Source: Streptococcus sp. UBA6071 (GTDB lineage Bacteria > Bacillota > Bacilli > Lactobacillales > Streptococcaceae). From it: a DNA stretch of 5,835 nt. The translations under genes and the position numbers were made by a program. This document shows positions 4,697-5,835 of the stretch, in pieces (the first letter of the stretch is position 1; every line of letters begins with the position of its first letter). The notes under the pieces were generated by a model. That model saw only the letters and a program-made list of their open reading frames with translations, was not told the origin of the DNA and searched no databases. The stretch lies in NCBI GenBank assembly GCA_002436115.1, contig DIXV01000013.1, forward strand, positions 1-5,835, given 5' to 3'.

Positions 4697-4963
4697 ATGA
4701 CAGTTGTTTCTGGAAATTATAGCGGGCGTTTGCTCAAAACTTTGGGTGGCAAAACAAGCCAACCAACTTCAGATAAGGTTAGAGGTGCCATCTTCAATAT
4801 GATTGGTCCCTACTTTGAGGGCGGGCGGGTTCTGAACCTGTTTGTTGGTAGTGGTAATGAAAAGGCTGGGTTCTCCCAGCTTTTTTATGTCGGACAGTAT
4901 CTTGTTTTTATCAACTTGCCACTTATATATAAAAATCAACCACTTACTGAAAAAGCCTTGTAA
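4697..4963 (+). pseudogene. rsmD: Truncated rsmD (16S rRNA m2G966 methyltransferase), N-terminal fragment
   Basis: Residues 1-53 ([20 protein letters not shown] through [10 protein letters not shown]) match the start of RsmD, the SAM-dependent enzyme that methylates G966 of 16S rRNA and is normally about 180 residues long. [20 protein letters not shown] is highly family-typical. SAM-binding motif I, usually DLFAGSG, is here NLFVGSG, with the acidic residue lost. From about 4856 the sequence is unrelated: the frame runs straight into a terminator hairpin and ends after 88 codons, with no NPPY catalytic motif. The fragment cannot be an active methyltransferase. It may be a partial duplicate beside a complete gene elsewhere, or a deleted original locus. 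The Asp-to-Asn change suggests decay without selection. Confidence 0.85.
4861..4886 (+). terminator. Rho-independent terminator fused to the rsmD fragment
   Basis: GCTGGG (4865-4870), loop TTCT, CCCAGC (4875-4880) and TTTTTT (4881-4886), with AAA before the stem, form a compact intrinsic terminator. It lies inside the residual rsmD frame. It was probably the 3' end of another gene, joined to rsmD by the deletion at about 4856. Confidence 0.85.
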
Positions 4964-4985
4964 GTTTTTCATGACTTGTTATAAT
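4958..4985 (+). promoter_or_regulatory. Promoter of the LytTR regulator operon
   Basis: TATAAT (4980-4985) is a perfect -10 with an upstream TGT (extended -10); TTGTAA (4958-4963) at 16 bp is the likely -35. The start is near 4992, giving a leader of about 60 nt. Around the -35 are interleaved inverted repeats: CTTAC (4943-4947) with GTAAG (4960-4964), and TGAAAAA (4948-4954) with TTTTTCA (4965-4971). They could be regulator sites, possibly for autoregulation, but do not clearly match a LytTR consensus. Confidence 0.75.
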
Positions 4986-5052
4986 GGTAGTAGAAAAAGT
5001 GATAAATGAGAGATTCGAGAAGCTTTTTTAAATCATAAAGGAGGAGGTATCT

Positions 5053-5499
5053 ATGAAAATCAGGATTGAATTGGATGATAGTTTGGATGACGTTGAAGTT
5101 GTCATTCGGGCCAGTCGTTTGACAGCTGAGATAGAGCAAATCCAGCAGACCTTGATCCAGGGCAATCGTCCTCAGATTGTTTTCTACAAGGGAAGTAGCG
5201 AGTATTTCCTTGATTTAGCAGATATCCTCTTTTTTGAGGCGGATGGAGCTAGGATTTTTGCCCATAGTCGGAAGAATGCCTACGAAGTCAAACTTAAGCT
5301 CTACGAATTGGAAGAAATCTTGCCAGTCTACTTTTGCAGGATTTCTAAGTCCAGTATTGCCAACACGCGGTCCATCTATTCGCTGGACAAGTCTTTCTCA
5401 GGGACGAGCACCATTCGTTTCTACGATACGGTCAAGCAGATACACGTATCTCGGCACTATTACCAACTGTTAAAAGAAAAACTAAGAGAAGTGAGGTAA
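5053..5499 (+). CDS. LytTR-family DNA-binding transcriptional regulator
   Basis: This 148-residue regulator has a LytTR DNA-binding domain at about residues 41-146 and no receiver domain. Typical features are QIVFYKGSSEYFLDLADILFF-type strands (41-61), FCRISKSSIANTRSI (94-108), matching the family's F-R-x-H/S-K-S-x-I-N pattern, and a terminal VSRHYYQLLKEKL helix (132-144). Residues 1-38 form a short N-terminal extension with a possible helix. Such stand-alone LytTR proteins bind direct-repeat promoters and in streptococci (HdrR and BrsR of S. mutans) are held in check by a co-transcribed membrane protein, regulating competence and bacteriocin genes. The ATG at 5053 follows a strong AAAGGAGG (5037-5044). 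The next gene starts 2 nt after the stop, so they form an operon. The target genes here are unknown. Confidence 0.9.
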   Translation: MKIRIELDDSLDDVEVVIRASRLTAEIEQIQQTLIQGNRPQIVFYKGSSEYFLDLADILFFEADGARIFAHSRKNAYEVKLKLYELEEILPVYFCRISKSSIANTRSIYSLDKSFSGTSTIRFYDTVKQIHVSRHYYQLLKEKLREVR

Positions 5500-5501
5500 A
5501 C

Positions 5502-5835
5502 ATGATGAAAAAAACATTTTTAGGAGTAGGGTTGATTTTACTAGCAGCCTATGTTATTTTTAAGGATTATCTAGATCTGCCCAGTCTAGGTATGCCACTT
5601 TGGACCTTGGTGTTTGTCCTTGGCTTTGGCTTTTGTGCTATTCAAAATTTCCTGCATCGGAGCTATATCGGAGCCTATTCCTGCGCTATCATCACCTTTA
5701 TCATTTTGGAAAACCATTATGAATGGTTGGATATTAGTACAGGTACGATTGTCTTGGCTTCAATCCTTGCTGGTGTTGGGCTAAGCATGATTTTCAAACC
5801 AAAGTGTAGCTATTTCAACGCAAAAGGAAATGTCT
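5502..5835 (+). CDS. Four-helix membrane protein, probable LytTR partner (partial)
   Basis: The frame is open from ATG 5502 to the window end (111 codons), so the C-terminus is missing. Four hydrophobic helices are visible at about residues 5-20, 33-50, 54-69 and 82-98 with short loops, followed by a polar stretch (KPKCSYFNAKGNV). This layout is that of a LiaF-type N-terminal four-TM domain (DUF5668-like), which in that family is followed by a cell-wall-stress C-terminal beta domain; whether that domain follows cannot be seen. GTGAGG (5491-5496), overlapping the end of the regulator gene, serves ATG 5502 or ATG 5505. Tight coupling to the LytTR gene suggests it senses an envelope signal and controls the regulator, as HdrM and BrsM do. 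That role is inferred. Confidence 0.78.
   Translation, partial: MMKKTFLGVGLILLAAYVIFKDYLDLPSLGMPLWTLVFVLGFGFCAIQNFLHRSYIGAYSCAIITFIILENHYEWLDISTGTIVLASILAGVGLSMIFKPKCSYFNAKGNV

Noticed and set aside
4769..4972. Minus-strand frame of 67 codons across the rsmD fragment and terminator
   Set aside because: Antisense to the RsmD-like codons, crosses the terminator hairpin, and has no recognisable product.
5234..5473. Second plus-strand frame inside the LytTR gene
   Set aside because: Out-of-frame shadow of the LytTR domain, with no ribosome binding site.

Overview
The window is low-GC Firmicute DNA and most likely Streptococcus, possibly S. suis. The genus rests on a short streptococcal-type SRP RNA, strong AAGGAG-type ribosome binding sites, sigma-A promoters with TG-extended -10 boxes, a WalR/VicR-type direct repeat, an IS3/IS150-group insertion sequence end, and an RsmD fragment that reads as streptococcal. 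The species is a guess.

Left part (1-1573): a strong terminator of an upstream unit is followed by a monocistronic flavin-dependent luciferase-like (LLM) oxidoreductase with its own promoter. A 200-base stretch without a convincing gene comes next. It ends in a perfect 28-bp palindrome abutting the promoter of the small SRP RNA (ffs/scRNA), the RNA core of the signal recognition particle.

Middle (1574-3271): directly after the SRP RNA lies a tiny reading frame with a good ribosome binding site, interrupted by TAG. Then comes a 189-residue P-loop protein resembling small phage-type nucleotide-kinase-like ATPases; its frame continues past a TGA for 39 more sense codons. An AIM24 (DUF124/TIGR00266) family protein follows, and just behind it sits what looks like the C-terminal tail of a second, deleted AIM24 paralogue.

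Debris region (3272-3807): no intact gene. It holds short out-of-frame coding-like scraps, one end of an IS3-family element with the 5' part of its orfA (minus strand), and a decayed frame that looks like part of a membrane protein.

Right part (3808-5835): a minus-strand lipoprotein with a Ser/Thr/Gln-rich linker has a consensus promoter and, 17 bp upstream of its -35, a TGTAAT-N5-TGTAAT box matching the WalR (VicR) consensus. This suggests membership of the cell-wall homeostasis regulon. Next is a truncated rsmD (16S rRNA m2G966 methyltransferase) keeping only about 53 N-terminal residues and ending in a terminator. The last unit is a LytTR DNA-binding regulator followed 2 nt later by a four-helix membrane protein (cut by the window edge), an arrangement resembling streptococcal LytTR regulator/membrane-inhibitor pairs.

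Overall the window is a patchwork of single-gene units with at least five broken or partial genes, as expected of a recombination- and deletion-prone chromosomal interval. I see no CRISPR array, tRNA, rRNA or phage module, and no convincing new multi-gene system. The points most worth following are the WalR box, the AIM24 tail, the two interrupted frames around the P-loop gene, and the palindrome at the SRP RNA promoter.
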